Part shown: positions 27,482 to 36,770 of the stretch, one piece after another | Layout of the letters: the number at the start of each line of letters is the position of its first letter | Numbering within the stretch: position 1 is the stretch's first letter | Source of the DNA: Acetobacter peroxydans | Lineage (GTDB): Bacteria > Pseudomonadota > Alphaproteobacteria > Acetobacterales > Acetobacteraceae | Assembly (NCBI RefSeq): GCF_006539345.1 | Contig: NZ_BJMV01000006.1 | Span: forward strand, 1 to 64,000 | Length of the DNA: 64,000 nucleotides | Direction: 5' to 3' | Position numbers and translations under genes: made by a program | The notes under the pieces: model-generated | What the model was told of the DNA's origin: nothing | Databases searched by the model: none | The model's input: the letters and a program-made list of their open reading frames with translations, nothing else

Positions 27482-29713
27482 TCAGGGCGAGGCGTCGAGC
27501 GCGCGGGCGAGAATACTGGTCGTCAGCAACTGCGGCAGCACGACTTCGGCCCCGCGCACGGGCGCGTAAACATAAAGCGGCACGCCATCGCGTTCATGCG
27601 CCCTCAGAAAAGCAGTAATACCAGGGTCATGCCGGGTCCAGTCACCGCGCAGCACATGCACGCCCCGGCGGGCAAAGAGCGCGCGCGCGGCCGGCGTGTC
27701 CAGCACCAGCCGTTCATTAACAAGGCAGGTCATGCACCAGGCGGCCGTCATATCGACAAAAACCGGCTCACCCTGTGCACGCAGGGCCGCAAAACGCGCC
27801 GGTGTAAACGCCTCGACCCCCTCGGGCAAAGCCATGCCCTCCGAGCGGGCAGGCGGCAGGGCGCGCAGGGTTGGCAGCAGCGCCATGGCGGCAAGAAAGC
27901 CGAGCAGCGCCAGCCCATGCAACGCGCCCTGCGCACGGGAGTAACCCGCACGCGCCTGCTCTGCCTGCGCCACGCCGTACATCCAGGCCGCAAAGCCCAG
28001 AAAAACCAGCCCGGCCCCGACCGGCAGCACGGTCTGGCCGCCCCCTTCCATCACGATCACCCATAAAAACCACACACAGGTGCCCAGCAGCGGAAAAGCC
28101 AGCGACTGCCGCAGGTAGACCATCCACCCACCGGGGCGAGGGAGCCAGCCTGCCACGCCGGGGGCCAGCATCAGCAGCACCAGCGGGGCCGCAAGCCCCA
28201 CCCCCATGAAGGCAAACACCACAAGCCCGGTCACCGGTGGCCCGGCCAAGGCACCCGCCACCGCAACCCCCATGAACGGCGCGGTGCAGGGCGTGGCCAC
28301 CAGCACAGCCAGCACGCCAGTCAGCACGTCATGCCAGCGCAGCCGCACGCGGCGGGAAGCCGCTCCTTCAGCCATTTCCTGACGCGGCCCACGCAGCGCG
28401 AAAGGCATGAAAGCGAACACCCCCAGCAGGTTGAGCGCCATGACAAACAGCAGCCATGTAACAAAGGTGACAAACAGCGGAGACTGGAACTGAAAGCCCC
28501 ACCCCGCCGCCTTGCCCCCGGCGCGCAGGGCCATCATTCCCCCGCCCAGCGTCATGAACGTGGCCATGACGCCCAGCGCGTACCCCGCGCCGCCCCAGAG
28601 CTGGGCCTGCCGCCCCGCACGTCCCAGCCGCGCGACTGAAAGCGCCTTCATGGCCAGAACCGGGAAGACACAGGGCATGAGGTTGAGCACCAGCCCGCCC
28701 AACAGCCCGAACAGCGCAAGCCGCAGGATGTCTCCCATACCATGGCCACCCGCCTGCCCGGCATGGGATGACGCAGCCGCTCGCGCGGGTTCAGCCCCGG
28801 CCAAAGCACCGGCCCCCCCGATCGGGCCCGCCACACTCCGCACCGTCTGGAGCACCGCCTGTTCGGCCCCCGCAGGGCTTTGCAGCACCACCACGCCGGA
28901 CAGTCCATGACCGGGCGTGAAATCGGGCAGCAGTTTCAGATGCAGCAGCACCGCCCCCTCCTGCACGCGCTCGTTCTGCGGGGCGGCCTCATCAATCAGG
29001 CCCGGCTGATCAGGCATGAACCATGCCGCCCGCACCGTGGCAGGGGAAAGCCCGGCACCGCTCAGCCGCATCTCCCCATTGGGGCTGATAACGGCCTGAT
29101 AGGGCGATACCCCCGGTGTGGCGCGCGCGGCGGCGGCAAACAGGTCCGCCTGGGGTGAGGCTACAGGCCCGCTCCCCTCCGCAGCCCGCGGCAGGGACAG
29201 CGACAGATCGGCCTCCTCCGGCACGCACACCACGGCACAGACAAGCCAGCTTGCATGGGCCTGTACAACAACCGCATCCCGCCCCGCACCGTTACCCGGC
29301 AGCGGCTTGAGCGGCAGCGCAAGCGGCAGCACCACATCGCCCATATAGGCGTAGGACATGAGCGAGGCCGCCCTGATACGGATGGGCGTGGGCCAGAGGA
29401 TCGTATCCGTCTGCCCCGACAGCGCGCCCTGCGCCTCGACCCGCACGGTCACAGGCTCGCCCGCATCGCCCGGATTGCGCCAGTAGGTGTGCCAGCCCGG
29501 TTGCAGCCGCAGCCGCAGCGCCACGGGCAGGACTGTTCCCGCCTGCACCGAATCGGCGGCGGTTATCAGGGTTGCCACCGTGTGCGGCGTGATCACCGCC
29601 GGGCTTTCCGCCGCCCTGACAGAGCCAGACAGTACGCCTGCCGCCAGAACGGACAGCAGAAGCTGCAAAGCTACAAAAGCACGGCAACGTCGGAGCAGAA
29701 GCACGAACAGCAT
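27482..29713 (-). CDS. DsbD-like thiol:disulfide interchange protein
   Basis: Transfers reducing power from cytoplasmic thioredoxin to the periplasm; about 743 residues. A signal peptide (ALQLLLSVLAAGVLSGSVRA) leads to a periplasmic N-terminal domain (about 250 residues; GWHTYWRNPGDAGEP, ASWLVCAVVCVPEEADL). The DsbD/CcdA membrane core of about eight segments follows, with redox cysteines in NLMPCVFPVLAMKAL and VATPCTAPFMGVAVAG. A C-terminal thioredoxin domain has AAWCMTCLVNERLVL. The ATG at 29713 is chosen because it opens the signal peptide, but ATGs at 29776 and 29797 are also plausible. It is last in the seven-gene operon starting with the cysteine desulfurases, and converges with the RluA-type gene. 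Confidence 0.92.
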   Translation of the reverse strand: MLFVLLLRRCRAFVALQLLLSVLAAGVLSGSVRAAESPAVITPHTVATLITAADSVQAGTVLPVALRLRLQPGWHTYWRNPGDAGEPVTVRVEAQGALSGQTDTILWPTPIRIRAASLMSYAYMGDVVLPLALPLKPLPGNGAGRDAVVVQAHASWLVCAVVCVPEEADLSLSLPRAAEGSGPVASPQADLFAAAARATPGVSPYQAVISPNGEMRLSGAGLSPATVRAAWFMPDQPGLIDEAAPQNERVQEGAVLLHLKLLPDFTPGHGLSGVVVLQSPAGAEQAVLQTVRSVAGPIGGAGALAGAEPARAAASSHAGQAGGHGMGDILRLALFGLLGGLVLNLMPCVFPVLAMKALSVARLGRAGRQAQLWGGAGYALGVMATFMTLGGGMMALRAGGKAAGWGFQFQSPLFVTFVTWLLFVMALNLLGVFAFMPFALRGPRQEMAEGAASRRVRLRWHDVLTGVLAVLVATPCTAPFMGVAVAGALAGPPVTGLVVFAFMGVGLAAPLVLLMLAPGVAGWLPRPGGWMVYLRQSLAFPLLGTCVWFLWVIVMEGGGQTVLPVGAGLVFLGFAAWMYGVAQAEQARAGYSRAQGALHGLALLGFLAAMALLPTLRALPPARSEGMALPEGVEAFTPARFAALRAQGEPVFVDMTAAWCMTCLVNERLVLDTPAARALFARRGVHVLRGDWTRHDPGITAFLRAHERDGVPLYVYAPVRGAEVVLPQLLTTSILARALDASP

Positions 29714-29847
29714 GAATGGATTCCGTAACGCGAAAATCAGGCGAAGCGCGCCAACGCCATAAATGCGGATTAGCATATCCGGTTCAATTCCAGGCATCCC
29801 ACTTTTCCATTCCCTGCGGGATTCCGTGTTCAGGCAACGGGTTTTCT

Positions 29848-31020
29848 TCAGGCGCTGAACAGGCCTTTTCCCGGCCAGGCCCGCACGACTTCGGCGTGCA
29901 GTTCGGCGCGAATGGCGCGCATGGTGCGGCAATCGAACCGGGCCGCACGCTGCTGGCCCGCCTGCCCCAGCCGCGCGCGCAAGCCTGCATCCGCCATCAG
30001 GCTTTCAAGAGCTGTAATCAGTTCAGGCAGGGAGTCCGGGTCGGCATAAAGAGCGGCCTGCCCTGCCAGTTCGGGCAGATTGCCATTCGGCGAGACCAGC
30101 AGGGCCGCGCCACACCCCATGGCTTCCAGCGCCACCATGCCAAACGGCTCACCCCAGCGGCTGGGAACAACCACAATGGCCGCCCGGCTCATGGTCTCCA
30201 GCACACTCTCGTGGCGGCAATACCCCGCCAGTGCGACACCTGCCGCCTGTGCCTGCGGGCGCAGGGCGCGCAGAAAGGGGGTTTCACGCGTTTGTTCGCC
30301 AAAATCGTCCGCACCGAGAATTTGCGCCCGCCAGTCCGGGTGGCGGGGCAGCAGGGCCGCACAGGCCGCCACGAACGCATCCGCTCCCTTGTCGGCCACC
30401 ACACGCCCGACAAACAGCAGCAGCTTTTCACGGTCTCTGGCAGGGCGGGCAGGGGGCAGGGCCGCAAGGTCAAGGCTATTGGGCAGAACAGACACGCAGC
30501 CCCGCACGCCCTGACTGAGAAAACGCTGCCTGACCCACTCCGATACCGCCACCACCGCCACGGCACGCGCCAGATGCTGGCGCTCGGCTGGCCGTCGCGC
30601 CCGGCGCATACCGCAAGGATCATTATGCAGAATCAGCACGATTGGCAGAGAGGGAAAGCGGCGGTGCAGGTAGAGCGCCAGATCGGGGCGATTATGCACC
30701 TCCACCAGATCAGGACGGCCCTCACGGACAAGCTGGGCCACGCCTTTCCTGTAGCGCACACGGCCGCCACGCCATGAAAAGACCTGCGGCACCGGCTTGA
30801 ACGCCACATCCGTAAACGGCGCCGTATGAGGAGGCGTGCCGACCACCACCTCACCACGCAGGGCCAGACGCCGCACCAGAAGCCCTATGGCCCCGCACTC
30901 GTCCGGCGCAAACCGCTCATGCGAGGAGAGAACTGTCATAACCCGCAGGGCCTGCCCGCCTGCCTGCGCGCACATCGCCGGTTCCATGACGACTGTCACC
31001 GACTCCGGCCTTTCACGCAT
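29848..31020 (-). CDS. Glycosyltransferase family 4 protein
   Basis: Predicted GT-B fold sugar transferase of 390 residues. The N-terminal half binds acceptor (MTVLSSHERFAPDECGAIGL). The C-terminal half has the GT4 nucleotide-sugar features: KLLLFVGRVVADKGADAFVA and the E-x7-E motif in VPSRWGEPFGMVALEAMGCG. The ATG at 31020 has AGGG about eight bases upstream and lies 28 bp after the GST-like gene, which is better than the longer open frame. Donor and acceptor are unknown; surface polysaccharide or glycolipid is likely for the family. It lies inside an operon otherwise devoted to sulfur and thiol chemistry. Confidence 0.88.
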   Translation of the reverse strand: MRERPESVTVVMEPAMCAQAGGQALRVMTVLSSHERFAPDECGAIGLLVRRLALRGEVVVGTPPHTAPFTDVAFKPVPQVFSWRGGRVRYRKGVAQLVREGRPDLVEVHNRPDLALYLHRRFPSLPIVLILHNDPCGMRRARRPAERQHLARAVAVVAVSEWVRQRFLSQGVRGCVSVLPNSLDLAALPPARPARDREKLLLFVGRVVADKGADAFVAACAALLPRHPDWRAQILGADDFGEQTRETPFLRALRPQAQAAGVALAGYCRHESVLETMSRAAIVVVPSRWGEPFGMVALEAMGCGAALLVSPNGNLPELAGQAALYADPDSLPELITALESLMADAGLRARLGQAGQQRAARFDCRTMRAIRAELHAEVVRAWPGKGLFSA

Positions 31021-31048
31021 TACTGTGCCCTGCAAAATCCCGAACCTG

Positions 31049-31720
31049 TCAGGCCAGAGATTCGTACATTTCAAGTTGCCAGTCCTGCGATTCCTGTGCG
31101 GCATCGTCCGCCCACTGGCGCATCAGCGGGTGCGCCTGCACCGCACGCATATAGGCGCGGGAGACATCGGACAGCCCCGGCACGGCATAGGAGGCAAAGC
31201 GGCTGACAACCGGCGCAAACGCGGCATCGGCATTACAGAAAGTCGCCCCGAACAGATACGGCCCCTCTGCTCCGTAACGGTCGCGCGTCTCGGTCCAGAT
31301 GGCATCAATCCGCGCGATGTCGCGCAGGGTGTCCTCATCCAGACCGGCGGCCAGCGGCCGGTTCACCCGGCCCAGATTCATGGGCAGGGCCGACCGCACG
31401 GCCCGGAAGCCCGCGTGCATTTCCGCTGAAATGGAACGGGCATGAGCCCGGGCGGCACGGTCATGCGGCCACAGGGCCGGGGTCAGTTCGGCGCAGTATT
31501 CGGCAATGGAGAGCGAGTCCCACACCGCAATCCCCTGATGCTCAAGATAAGGCGCGCAGCCATTGGGCGAGAGCGTCTTGAGGGCCACCGTCTTGCCGCC
31601 GCCAGCCAGCCGCAGGGCCTGTATTTCCACATCCAGCCCGGCCAGCCGCACGGAAAGCCACCCGCGCAGCGACCATGAGGAATAGCGCCGTGTGCCGATT
31701 ACCAGACGTCCGTCAGCCAT
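31049..31720 (-). CDS. Glutathione S-transferase family protein
   Basis: 223-residue GST-like protein. The N-terminal thioredoxin-fold begins LVIGTRRYSSWSLRGWLSVR, with Tyr/Ser residues where GSTs bind glutathione, and continues with SPNGCAPYLEHQGIAVWDSLSIAEY-type elements (cis-Pro is less clear, written SPNGCAPYLE). The helical C-terminal domain includes GATFCNADAAFAPVVSRFAS. The ATG at 31720 overlaps the end of mnmA by eight bases, so translation is coupled. Large in-frame sequence upstream belongs to a shadow of mnmA. Substrate is not predictable; detoxification or thiol transfer is usual for the family. Confidence 0.87.
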   Translation of the reverse strand: MADGRLVIGTRRYSSWSLRGWLSVRLAGLDVEIQALRLAGGGKTVALKTLSPNGCAPYLEHQGIAVWDSLSIAEYCAELTPALWPHDRAARAHARSISAEMHAGFRAVRSALPMNLGRVNRPLAAGLDEDTLRDIARIDAIWTETRDRYGAEGPYLFGATFCNADAAFAPVVSRFASYAVPGLSDVSRAYMRAVQAHPLMRQWADDAAQESQDWQLEMYESLA

Positions 31721-32831
31721 GTGTCTTTTCTCCTCCGGCCTGTGCCGGGCTCTGATCGTCCTGCGGCTCCTCACGGCGGATGAAGCCACCGCCCAGAATA
31801 CGGCTGCCCTGATAGAACACACAGGCCTGCCCCGGTGCGGGCATGGCGGGTTCTTCCAGCAGCACGCGTGCGCCATCGGGCGTTGGTACCACATGGGCGG
31901 GGCGGGGCATTTCACGCGCGCGCATCTGCACCCGGCAGGCCAGCCCCTCTGGCGGGGCATCCACCAGCCAGTTGACATCCCGCACCGACAGCGCCTGCAC
32001 GCTGGCCTGCGCGCGCGGCCCGATAATCACCCGCCTGCGCGCCGGTTCCACGCCCACCACCATCTGGCGTTCGCCTTCCAGCCGGGCGGCGTTACCCAGC
32101 CGCTTGCTCTGGCCCACGGTAAACCGCATGACCCCTTCGTGCTGGCCCACCACGCGGCCCTGCCGGTCCACGATCTCGCCCGGCCCGGCCATTTCAGGGT
32201 GCATACGCTCGACCAGATCGACGTAGGAACCGTCGTTCACAAAGCACAGGTCCTGACTGTCGGGCTTGCCCGCTACCACCAGACCAAAGCGCTCCGCCTC
32301 GCGCCGGACGGCGGCTTTGTCGGGCATATCGCCCAGCGGAAAGCGCAGAAACTCCAACTGTTCGCGCGTGGTGGCGAACAGGAACCAGCTCTGGTCACGC
32401 TCGGCATCGACCGGACGGTGCAGTTCAACGCCCTCCGGCCCTTCGATACGGCGTACATAATGGCCCGTGGCCATGGCCTGCGCGCCAATCTCACGCGCAA
32501 GGCCGAGCAGGTCCGTAAACTTGACGCCCTGATTACACGCTACACAGGGCACAGGGGTTTCGCCCTGCGCATACGCATCGGCAAACCGTTCGATCACGCT
32601 GCTGGTAAAGCGCTGCTCGGCATCAATAACGTAATGGGGGAAGCCCAGCCTGTCGGCCACGGCCCGCGCATCGCGGATGTCCTGCCCGGCGCAGCACGCG
32701 CCTTTCTTAGCGGGTGCGCGCGAGTCGTACAGTTGCAGGGTCGCGCCCACGACCTCGTGCCCTTCTTCCAGCAGGCGGGCGGCCACCACGGAACTGTCCA
32801 CCCCCCCGGACATGGCTACAAGAACGCGCAT
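31713..32831 (-). CDS. mnmA: tRNA-specific 2-thiouridylase MnmA
   Basis: Makes 2-thiouridine at tRNA wobble U34 (Lys, Glu, Gln) using persulfide sulfur and ATP; 372 residues. The PP-loop is MSGGVDSSVVAARLLEEGHE. The catalytic cysteines are in VPCVACNQGVKF and KPDSQDLCFVNDGSY, and ATGHYVRR is conserved. It follows the ferredoxin gene by 27 bp and two cysteine desulfurase genes, which can supply the persulfide sulfur directly. It overlaps the GST-like gene downstream. Confidence 0.96.
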   Translation of the reverse strand: MRVLVAMSGGVDSSVVAARLLEEGHEVVGATLQLYDSRAPAKKGACCAGQDIRDARAVADRLGFPHYVIDAEQRFTSSVIERFADAYAQGETPVPCVACNQGVKFTDLLGLAREIGAQAMATGHYVRRIEGPEGVELHRPVDAERDQSWFLFATTREQLEFLRFPLGDMPDKAAVRREAERFGLVVAGKPDSQDLCFVNDGSYVDLVERMHPEMAGPGEIVDRQGRVVGQHEGVMRFTVGQSKRLGNAARLEGERQMVVGVEPARRRVIIGPRAQASVQALSVRDVNWLVDAPPEGLACRVQMRAREMPRPAHVVPTPDGARVLLEEPAMPAPGQACVFYQGSRILGGGFIRREEPQDDQSPAQAGGEKTHG

Positions 32832-32858
32832 GGACGCTTTCTACCCCCTCTTTTTTCT

Positions 32859-33173
32859 TCAGCCCTTGCGGGGCAGACGTACCACCAGACCATCCAGCGC
32901 GTCGGTCATGACGATCTGGCAGCCAAGGCGGGATGTTTTTTCCAGACCGAAGGCAAGGTCGAGCATGTCTTCCTCATCATCGGTAGGCGCGGACAGCTTT
33001 TCGGCCCAGGCCGGGTCAACCACAACGTGACAGGTCGCACAGGCCAGCGAGCCCTCGCAGGCGCCTTCAATGTCGATATCGTGCTTGTGGGCGATTTCCA
33101 GCACCGACAGGCCCACCGGCGCATCGACCGTGTGTTCCGTCCCGTCCTGTTCAACAAACGTCATCTGGGGCAT
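32859..33173 (-). CDS. [2Fe-2S] ferredoxin
   Basis: Adrenodoxin/Isc-type ferredoxin of 104 residues carrying one electron. Cluster ligands are in [15 protein letters not shown] (C-x5-C-x2-C) with the distal Cys in [10 protein letters not shown]. The ATG at 33173 gives the standard N-terminus [19 protein letters not shown]; the first open-frame codon at 33218 would overlap the spacer. It lies between the cysteine desulfurase pair and mnmA, in the arrangement expected of a ferredoxin that reduces sulfur during Fe-S cluster assembly. No IscU, IscA or HscAB gene accompanies it here. Confidence 0.94.
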   Translation of the reverse strand: MPQMTFVEQDGTEHTVDAPVGLSVLEIAHKHDIDIEGACEGSLACATCHVVVDPAWAEKLSAPTDDEEDMLDLAFGLEKTSRLGCQIVMTDALDGLVVRLPRKG

Positions 33174-33218
33174 TGGTATCCGTCCTGCCAGTAAGAATTT
33201 TACAGACCGTGACAGCAC

Positions 33219-34457
33219 TCAGGGCGCACTGGCCCCGGCTTTCATAGTCGCGCCGCCGTCCCGAACCCGGACAGCCACGCGCGCGAGGCTGTCAGCCGCG
33301 CGCAGCGCTTCGGCGGCTGAGGTAAAACGTCCGGGGGAGAGACGCAAGCTCCTTGCGGCCTCATCGCGGCTCAGGCCCATGGCTTCCAGCACGTAAGAAG
33401 GGGCCAGCTCCGCCGAGGAACAGGCCGAGCCAAGCGAGGCCTCCAGGCAGTCCACCTCACTACCGGGCTGTTTTTCCTCACCTTTTGCGGCCGGGTCTGG
33501 CATGGCGGCCAGCACGTCCATGGCGCGGAGGCCTTCGGGCAGGCGCAGGCTGAAAATGCCCGGCAGGCGCTCGGCCGCCGCGGCATTGATGACACAACCC
33601 GGCAGAACAGCTTCCAGCCGGGTCATGAACACCGTCTGAAGTTCGGCCAGATGCTCCGCATCCCGCGCCTGTTCCGCCGCCGCGATACGGCAGGCGGCGC
33701 CAAATCCGGCCAGCAGAAAGCCCGGCAGCGTGCCCGAGCGCGCGCCGCGTTCCTGCCCGCCGCCGGAAAACAGCGGCTCCACCCGCACGCGGGGCCGGTG
33801 GCGCAGGAACAGTGCGCCCACACCCTTGGGGCCGTACAGTTTGTGGGCGGAAATAGACGCCAGAGCCAGATTGAGCCGCCGCACATCCAGCGCAACCTTG
33901 CCCGCCGCCTGCGCCAGATCGGAATGCAGCAAGGCTCCCGCCGCCTCCACCACTGGCCCGAGCGTGGACAGGTCCTGCAACACACCGGTTTCGTTATTGG
34001 CCACGGCAATAGACACCAGCGCCGTTGGCACCTCGAGCGCGCGGGCCAGAACCTCCGGGTCAAGCTGGCCCAACGGCCCCACGGGCAGGATAACCGGCTC
34101 AAATCCCTCGCGCGCCAGATCCAGCACGCTTTGCAGCACGCATTTATGTTCGGTCGCCACGGTTATGACCCGCCGCCGTTCCGAACCACGCGCCGCCAGA
34201 TGCCGCACGGCCCCCTTGATAGCCAGGTTATTGGCCTCGGTCGCGCCGGAGGTGAACACGATCTCACGCGGCTCCGCACCGATCAGGGCGGCAACCTCGG
34301 CGCGGGCCTGCTCCACCCTGTCGGCCGCAGCCCGGCCACTGGCATGGGCCGTGCTGTGCGGATTGGCGTTCTCGGCCTCCAGCGCATGGGCCAGAACGGC
34401 GCGCACGCGCGGGTCGCACGGGGTGGTGGCGGCGTGGTCGAAATACAGCGTGCTCAT
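33219..34457 (-). CDS. Cysteine desulfurase (second of tandem pair)
   Basis: PLP enzyme that removes sulfur from cysteine to give an enzyme persulfide; 412 residues, NifS/IscS class. Features: YFDHAATTPCDPRVRAVLAH, VTVATEHKCVLQSVLDLAR, the PLP lysine in SISAHKLYGPKGVGALFLR, and the active-site Cys in SLGSACSSAELAPSYVL. A short insert (DPAAKGEEKQPGSEVD) sits just before the catalytic loop. The start overlaps the stop of the first desulfurase by ATGA. The two copies clearly differ in sequence, so this is an old paralogous pair, not a recent duplication. Which of them serves Fe-S clusters and which serves tRNA thiolation is unknown. Confidence 0.93.
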   Translation of the reverse strand: MSTLYFDHAATTPCDPRVRAVLAHALEAENANPHSTAHASGRAAADRVEQARAEVAALIGAEPREIVFTSGATEANNLAIKGAVRHLAARGSERRRVITVATEHKCVLQSVLDLAREGFEPVILPVGPLGQLDPEVLARALEVPTALVSIAVANNETGVLQDLSTLGPVVEAAGALLHSDLAQAAGKVALDVRRLNLALASISAHKLYGPKGVGALFLRHRPRVRVEPLFSGGGQERGARSGTLPGFLLAGFGAACRIAAAEQARDAEHLAELQTVFMTRLEAVLPGCVINAAAAERLPGIFSLRLPEGLRAMDVLAAMPDPAAKGEEKQPGSEVDCLEASLGSACSSAELAPSYVLEAMGLSRDEAARSLRLSPGRFTSAAEALRAADSLARVAVRVRDGGATMKAGASAP

Positions 34458-35611
34458 GCCATCCCTCCGGCCACCGGAACAGCGTTGGCGCGCCCTGCGG
34501 CCAGCCGCGCATAGGCCGCCGCAAACCGTTCAACATCGTCCTGCCTGACATTCCACGGCAGGGATACGCGGATGGCCTGCCCCGCCAGGTCCTTCAGTCC
34601 CATAGCCTCCAGCACATGCGAGAATGCCACCTTGCCCGAGGAACAGGCAGACCCCGCCGAAACGCAGAACCCTTCGAGATCAAGCCGCATGAGCTGCCCC
34701 TGCGCCCGCAGGCCCGGCAACGCCAGACAGCTCGTATTGGCCAGCCGGGGAGCCCCCGCGCCGCACACGATAGCCCCAGCCTGACACGCTGCCTTCTCAA
34801 ACCTGTCGCGCAGGGAGGCATGGTCGGCCGGTGCATCCAGCGCCTCTTCCAGAGCGCGGGCCATGCCTGCAATGGCGGGCAGAGCCTGCGTGCCGCCGCG
34901 CCGCCCCTGCTCCTGACCACCGCCAACGAACAGCGGCGCCAGAGCGCGCGGCGCGGGCCCGGCAAGAAGCAGCGCGCCCGCCCCCTTGGGGCCGCCCAGC
35001 TTGTGGCCCGAGCAGGCGAGGCTACCAAAACCCTGCGCGTGCAGCGCTACATCGATACGCCCCACCGCCTGCACGGCATCCCCATGCAGATGCGCCCCAT
35101 ACCGCGCGCACAGCCGCGCCACCTCGGCGATGGGGTGCAGCACCCCGGTTTCATTATTGGCCAGCATCAGGCACACGAGGGCAGGCAGGGCGTGAGGGCG
35201 GGCCAGTGTTTCTTCCAGCAGGTCAAGCCGCACCTGGCCTGTGGAATCGACCTCAAGCCATTCAACCAGCGCGCCTTCGGGCACGCCTTTGCGCACCGCA
35301 TCATGCTCGGTACGCCCCACAAGAATACGCCGCCCCGGCGCGAAGCCGTGCAGGGCCTGCACGTTTGCCTCTGTCCCGCCCGAGGTAAAGACACAGTTCA
35401 GCGGATCGGCATCGAGCCTGCGCGCAACGACCGCGCGCGCCTCCTCCAGCAGGGCGCGCGCCCTGCGCCCCTGCGCATGAACCGAGGACGGATTGCCCAC
35501 GAGGGACGCCGCCTCCAGCATGGCGGTCGCGGCGGAAGGCCGCAAAGGTTCGGTGGCGTTGGCGTCTAGATAGACGGCGTTAACCGCACCGTCATCGGGT
35601 GATGGGAGCAT
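34454..35611 (-). CDS. Cysteine desulfurase (first of tandem pair)
   Basis: 385-residue NifS/IscS-like PLP enzyme, first gene of the sulfur operon. It begins with AVYLDANATEPLRPSAATAM; DANATEP takes the place of the usual DNNATTP. It has CVFTSGGTEANVQALHGF, the PLP lysine in CSGHKLGGPKGAGALLL, and the catalytic Cys in SAGSACSSGKVAFSHVLEAM. All residues needed for activity are visible. It is coupled by ATGA to a second desulfurase and then a ferredoxin and mnmA. Together they form a sulfur-mobilising unit without a scaffold protein. Confidence 0.92.
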   Translation of the reverse strand: MLPSPDDGAVNAVYLDANATEPLRPSAATAMLEAASLVGNPSSVHAQGRRARALLEEARAVVARRLDADPLNCVFTSGGTEANVQALHGFAPGRRILVGRTEHDAVRKGVPEGALVEWLEVDSTGQVRLDLLEETLARPHALPALVCLMLANNETGVLHPIAEVARLCARYGAHLHGDAVQAVGRIDVALHAQGFGSLACSGHKLGGPKGAGALLLAGPAPRALAPLFVGGGQEQGRRGGTQALPAIAGMARALEEALDAPADHASLRDRFEKAACQAGAIVCGAGAPRLANTSCLALPGLRAQGQLMRLDLEGFCVSAGSACSSGKVAFSHVLEAMGLKDLAGQAIRVSLPWNVRQDDVERFAAAYARLAAGRANAVPVAGGMA

Positions 35612-35997
35612 GGAATGCTTTCCGGAATATTCTGCCTCAGACGCAAGACAGGTATTATCACGATTTATGTGGAAATACGAACCAGACAGCCGCTATAGAA
35701 GCCAAATGGTCAGCACCACGGGGCATCGCCTGTCCAACAGGTCAGCAACCCAGCCAGGCACCATGCCATACGCAACATGGCACGGGTGGATTATGCCTGC
35801 CCCGCGCGCAAGGTCAATGCCAGGAAGCGTACAAGATGCGCTCTGGTTGTATTAAAGACTCGCGCTGAACAGATCTGCCCGCGGGCCATGGCCCGCATGT
35901 TCGAGCACGGAGCGTGGCATCGCTCCCCGCGCGGACAGTTATCAAACCTGGACACGTCATGCCCCTGGGCGTGTTCCCATGATCAAGCGGAACCTAC
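35612..35997. other. Divergent intergenic region desulfurase operon / alpha-beta hydrolase
   Basis: A 386-bp gap with no supported gene. The 16-bp perfect palindrome GCGGGCCATGGCCCGC sits at 35881-35896, and a hairpin formed by CACG...CGTG lies just before the hydrolase start. Short open frames here lack ribosome binding sites and family signals. It must hold promoters for the rightward hydrolase and leftward sulfur operon, but no clear operator was recognised. Confidence 0.4.
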
Positions 35998-36663
35998 ATG
36001 CCAGAGGTTATGTTTGCCGGCCCGGACGGGCGTCTTGAAGGGCGCTACCATCACTCCAACGAGCCCAACGCCCCGCTTGCCCTCGTGCTGCACCCACACC
36101 CGCTGCACGGCGGCACCATGAACAACCGCATTACCTACGCGCTCTACCGGTCGTTCGAGAAAATGGGTTTCTCGGTCATGCGGTACAACTCGCGTGGAGT
36201 CGGACGTTCACAAGGCCGATTTGACGGGGGCATTGGCGAAATTTCAGACGCCGCTGCGGCTCTGGACTGGATGCAGATGGTCAACCCCAACGCCAGCGGA
36301 CTATGGATCGCGGGGTATTCCTTCGGGGCGTTCGTGGGGATGCAGCTTCTGATGCGCAGGCCCGAAATCACCGGCTGGATCAGCATCGCACCGCCCGCCG
36401 CCCATTACGATTTCGGCTTTCTGGCCCCCTGTCCATGCGGCGGGCTGATGATTGCCGGCGGCAAGGACGAACTCGCCCCCGAGCCCGCCATCCACAAGCT
36501 GGTAGACAAGCTGAACACCCAGAAGGGCGTTGAGGTGGATTACCGCGTCTTCCCCGAGGCGGATCATATTTTCGCCAAGCAGGTGGACAAGATCACCAAC
36601 GCCATGGAAGACCACGTTACCCGTGCCATGAGCGCGTTGAACATGCCGCTGGCCGCCGACTAG
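35998..36663 (+). CDS. Alpha/beta hydrolase
   Basis: Cytosolic alpha/beta-fold hydrolase of 221 residues. The oxyanion region is VLHPHPLHGGTMNNRITYAL, then MGFSVMRYNSRGVGRSQGRF. The nucleophile Ser is in WIAGYSFGAFVGMQLL, and the probable acid and His are in IAGGKDELAPE and FPEADHIFAKQ. This matches the CocE/NonD-like or YfhG-type small hydrolases often annotated simply as alpha/beta hydrolase. The substrate is unknown. It stands alone, with a hairpin 20 bp after its stop. Confidence 0.9.
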   Translation: MPEVMFAGPDGRLEGRYHHSNEPNAPLALVLHPHPLHGGTMNNRITYALYRSFEKMGFSVMRYNSRGVGRSQGRFDGGIGEISDAAAALDWMQMVNPNASGLWIAGYSFGAFVGMQLLMRRPEITGWISIAPPAAHYDFGFLAPCPCGGLMIAGGKDELAPEPAIHKLVDKLNTQKGVEVDYRVFPEADHIFAKQVDKITNAMEDHVTRAMSALNMPLAAD

Positions 36664-36684
36664 GCTGGCCCCTGGCCAATTTCC

Positions 36685-36707
36685 TCACCCGGCTTTCCGC
36701 CGGGTGA
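36685..36707 (+). terminator. Hairpin after the alpha/beta hydrolase gene
   Basis: TCACCCGG (36685-36692) pairs perfectly with CCGGGTGA (36700-36707). No T-tract follows, so it is a weak or Rho-assisted terminator candidate only. Confidence 0.4.
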
Positions 36708-36770
36708 CGTTGGCGGCGCGTGGCCGCCATTACGCTACGCGCCGGGCCTCGCATGCCTTCAGACATTACG

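Noticed and set aside
31692..33194. A 500-codon plus-strand frame opposite mnmA and the ferredoxin
   Set aside because: Runs across two real genes and the intergenic spacer; no domain content.
35599..36121. Small plus-strand frames between the desulfurase operon and the alpha/beta hydrolase
   Set aside because: No ribosome binding site, overlapping alternatives in different frames, and no family signal.
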